Shown here: positions 61,894-64,000 of the stretch, piece after piece
How the letters are laid out: each line of letters starts with the position of its first letter
Position numbering within the stretch: the stretch's first letter is position 1
Assembly (NCBI RefSeq): GCF_004365355.1
Contig: NZ_SODP01000001.1
Span: 2,611,473-2,675,472, forward strand
DNA length: 64,000 nucleotides
Reading direction: 5' to 3'
From: Kribbella pratensis
GTDB taxonomy: Bacteria > Actinomycetota > Actinomycetes > Propionibacteriales > Kribbellaceae
Made by a program: the position numbers and the translations under genes
Notes under the pieces: model-generated
Seen by the model: the letters and a program-made list of their open reading frames with translations, nothing else
The model's database searches: none
What the model was told of the DNA's origin: nothing

Positions 61894-62727
61894 ATGCGCT
61901 TGACCGTGGCGCCGCCTGACTGGACGCAGGTGGAGATCGCCGTACCACGCACTCCAGGTGAGCTGCCCGGCGTGCGCATGGCGGGGTTCCGGCATCGGGC
62001 CCCGGCGTTCGTCGATATCGCGATGGTGGCGCATCCGTCGGTCACGCTGATCGTCGATCTGAGCGACGACGAGGGCCTCATCTACGACGCAGCGGGCCGG
62101 AGCCAGAAGGGCAGCGCATTCGTCGGGCTCCTTCCGGGCGATGTGCACGCGGCCGGGACGCTGGGCGAATGTCTGCAGGTCCGGTTATCGCCGGTCGTGG
62201 CAGCTCGCGCCTTTGGTCCCGCCGCGGGGCTCACCGGAACGGTGGCGCCGTTCGCGGAGGTGTGGGGTCGCGGGGCAGAGCGCTTCGAGGACAGATTGCG
62301 TGCTGCTGCGTCTTGGGACGAGCGGTTCGCCATCGTGGTGGAGGTGCTCGGCCGACGGCTGAATACGTCGGTCGACGCTGAGGTGGCACACATCTGGCAG
62401 CGAACCCTCGCCGGCCAGGGGCGCCTGCGGGTCGACGGCCTCGCGGACGAGGTCGGTTGGAGCCGCAAACGCCTGTGGGAGCGCTTCCGCTCACAGCTCG
62501 GCATCACCCCCAAGCGAGCCGCTCAACTGGTGCGCTTCGACCACGCCGCGCACCTGTTGGCAGCGGGCGAAGCGATAGCCACCGTTGCCGCCGAGAGCGG
62601 GTACGTCGACCAGTCCCACCTGCACCGCGAAGTCGGCGCATTCGCCGGTACGACGCCTGCCGTCGTCGCTGCTGCTCCGTGGTTGGCGATCGACGACGTC
62701 GCTTGGCCGGTAACACCCAGGAGGTAG
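61894..62727 (+). CDS. AraC family transcriptional regulator
   Basis: A 277-residue regulator. An N-terminal sensing domain (APAFVDIAMVAHPSVTLIVDLSDDEG, GLLPGDVHAAGTLGECLQVRLSP) is followed by the double HTH near the C-terminus (RVDGLADEVGWSRKRLWERFRSQLGITPKRAAQLVRFDHAAHLL, then IATVAAESGYVDQSHLHREVGAFAG). It follows the hydrolase by 9 bases and is probably co-transcribed. Ligand and target are not known. Confidence 0.92.
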   Translation: MRLTVAPPDWTQVEIAVPRTPGELPGVRMAGFRHRAPAFVDIAMVAHPSVTLIVDLSDDEGLIYDAAGRSQKGSAFVGLLPGDVHAAGTLGECLQVRLSPVVAARAFGPAAGLTGTVAPFAEVWGRGAERFEDRLRAAASWDERFAIVVEVLGRRLNTSVDAEVAHIWQRTLAGQGRLRVDGLADEVGWSRKRLWERFRSQLGITPKRAAQLVRFDHAAHLLAAGEAIATVAAESGYVDQSHLHREVGAFAGTTPAVVAAAPWLAIDDVAWPVTPRR

Positions 62728-62754
62728 TCCCGGTCGGCGGCTACTGTCGGAGGC

Positions 62755-64000
62755 ATGGACCAACTCGTGGTGGATGCGCCGATCGTTGCTGTCACTGTCT
62801 ATCCGGGTCGCGCACGGGTGACGCGACGCGGACAGATCACCGTGCCCGCTGGGGACCAGACCGTATACGTCGAACCGCTGCCGCTGTCCTTGGAAGAGGA
62901 CTCGATTCGCGTTGCCGGCCGTGGACCCGCGACCGTGCTCGGCGTGGACGTAGCGACCCAGCGTTACCCGCAGGCGCCGGACGAGACCGTCGCGGCTCTG
63001 GAGCAAGCGCGGCTCGACGCACAGGACGAGGTCACGCAGCTCATCGACGCCGATGACGTCCAGGCGCAGCTCGACACATTCCTCGCACAGTTGGCCCGCC
63101 GCGCCGGCAACAGCTTCGCGCGCACGCTGGCATCCGGCGACGCGGGCGCCGAGTTGGGCGGCTTCACCGAGTCGCTCACCGACCGGTTGTCCGCCGTACG
63201 CGCGACCCGACGCGAGCTCGCCGCGCAACGCCGCGAGGCCGAGAAGCGTCTTGCCGCCGCGGACCGTCGGCTGGCCGCGATCGTGCAGCAGCGCATCCCC
63301 GACCGGCGGACGGCTGCGATCGCGCTCGCGCTGGAGACCGAGGCCGAGGTGGAGATCGAGCTCTCGTACGTCGTGCCCGCGGCCAACTGGACCAGCTCGT
63401 ACGACGTCCGTCTCACCGGCGGCCGGCTCACGCTCAGCTGGTACGGCCTGATCACCCAGCAGTCCGGCGAGGACTGGCCGGAGTGCGACCTGACCCTGTC
63501 GACAGCGCGGCCGACGGTCACCGCGAAGGTGCCTGAGCTCGACCCGTGGTACCTCGACCGCTTCCAGCCGCCGATGCCGGTCGCGCCCGGTGGCCCGGTC
63601 GCGCTCGGCATGCAAGTGGCGGGCGGACGAGAGAATCTCCAGTCCCGCAGAGCGTCCGCGCTTGTCGCCGAGCAGGCGGCGTTCGATGCCGTCGAGGCGA
63701 CCGTCGAACAGGGCATGACCGCCGCGAGCTATACCCCGCCGCGGCCGGTCGCCGTACCGGCGGACGGAGCAACGCACCGCGCGACGATCGCCTCGATCGA
63801 CCTCGAGGCCGAGCTGGACTACATCACGGCACCGGTGCGATCGACCGACGTTCATCTGCGCGCCACGGTGGTGAACTCGTCCGCGCACACGTTGCCCGCC
63901 GGCAAGGCCTCGGTCTTCCACGAAGCGGAGTTCGTCGGCTCGGCCGCGCTGCCGTTGTGGGCTCCCGGTGAGGACGTCGAACTCGCGCTGGGCCTCGACG
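62755..64000 (+). CDS. MuiA family (DUF4139) mucoidy-inhibitor-like protein, C-terminus beyond window
   Basis: The frame opens at the ATG at 62755 and runs to the edge (about 415 codons). The N-terminal DUF4140 part (VDAPIVAVTVYPGRARVTRRGQITVPAGDQTVYVEPLP) is followed by a coiled-coil stretch (SLTDRLSAVRATRRELAAQRREAEKRLAAADRRLAAI). The start of the DUF4139 beta domain comes next (VEIELSYVVPAANWTSSYDVRLTGGRLTLSWYGLITQQSGEDW). Members are known as MuiA-like and have no settled function. GGAGGC lies directly before the ATG, rather close for an SD. The last part of the protein is not in the window. Confidence 0.85.
   Translation, partial: MDQLVVDAPIVAVTVYPGRARVTRRGQITVPAGDQTVYVEPLPLSLEEDSIRVAGRGPATVLGVDVATQRYPQAPDETVAALEQARLDAQDEVTQLIDADDVQAQLDTFLAQLARRAGNSFARTLASGDAGAELGGFTESLTDRLSAVRATRRELAAQRREAEKRLAAADRRLAAIVQQRIPDRRTAAIALALETEAEVEIELSYVVPAANWTSSYDVRLTGGRLTLSWYGLITQQSGEDWPECDLTLSTARPTVTAKVPELDPWYLDRFQPPMPVAPGGPVALGMQVAGGRENLQSRRASALVAEQAAFDAVEATVEQGMTAASYTPPRPVAVPADGATHRATIASIDLEAELDYITAPVRSTDVHLRATVVNSSAHTLPAGKASVFHEAEFVGSAALPLWAPGEDVELALGLD

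Overview
The window is high-GC (about 70%) actinobacterial chromosome. It shows GTG starts, strong codon bias, a WhiB regulator, an Rv1733c-like protein, several ECF sigma factors, three large LuxR (LAL) regulators and many secreted enzymes. The gene content and style fit a soil actinomycete of the Nocardioidaceae/Kribbella type; that placement is inferred, since no rRNA or other marker is present. I see no tRNA, rRNA, CRISPR array, prophage or insertion sequence.

Layout. 1-499: secreted lactonase-like beta-propeller cut by the window edge. 633-1838: Rv1733c-like membrane protein, WhiB regulator and CsbD stress protein. 2092-5432: an ECF41-like sigma factor that lacks most of its C-terminal extension, an alpha/beta hydrolase, and a membrane protein divergent from its TetR regulator. 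5415-7385: a cobalamin riboswitch preceding cbtB-cbtA and an FhuF-like [2Fe-2S] protein. 7507-10181: CehA/McbA-type metallohydrolase with a small partner. 10175-19686: two paralogous LAL regulators around a secreted GH20 hexosaminidase, a DUF1003 protein and a VOC protein. 19719-24934: NAD-dependent DNA ligase paralogue, YciI-like protein, and a putative glycosidase overlapping a HAD phosphatase/mutase. 24931-28408: small regulators (ArsR plus SRPBCC) and two secreted proteins, one with calcium-binding repeats. 28496-33646: a frameshifted quinone oxidoreductase, an ECF sigma factor with a candidate ECF promoter just behind it, PPOX protein, small proteins, and an aldo-keto reductase divergent from an XRE regulator. 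33708-36920: MFS drug exporter, Tat-exported epoxide hydrolase and a small protein. 37127-40225: ROK regulator and an exported 5'-nucleotidase preceded by a near-consensus promoter and a nine-codon leader ORF. 40504-41460: a gene graveyard in which a sialidase-lectin gene and a lacI-type gene have each lost their 5' ends head to head. 41546-49271: sedolisin peptidase, GntP permease, then a flippase-like/Vps62-like/HtrA-like operon. 49283-55268: a four-gene unit of M17 aminopeptidase, AbgT transporter, SLC13-type permease and glutaminase. 55303-59469: DUF1269 protein, and an RDD protein with eight nine-residue repeats overlapping a MalT-type regulator. 59633-64000: a lone QcrC-like dihaem cytochrome c, a conserved unknown protein, alpha/beta hydrolase, AraC regulator and a MuiA-like protein cut by the window edge.

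The most coherent functional units are the riboswitch-controlled cobalt/corrinoid operon, the glutamyl-compound uptake and hydrolysis operon at 49-55 kb, and the RDD-repeat/MalT pair. The rest is mostly typical accessory chromosome of a saprophyte: glycan hydrolysis, exporters, and one- or two-gene regulatory modules.
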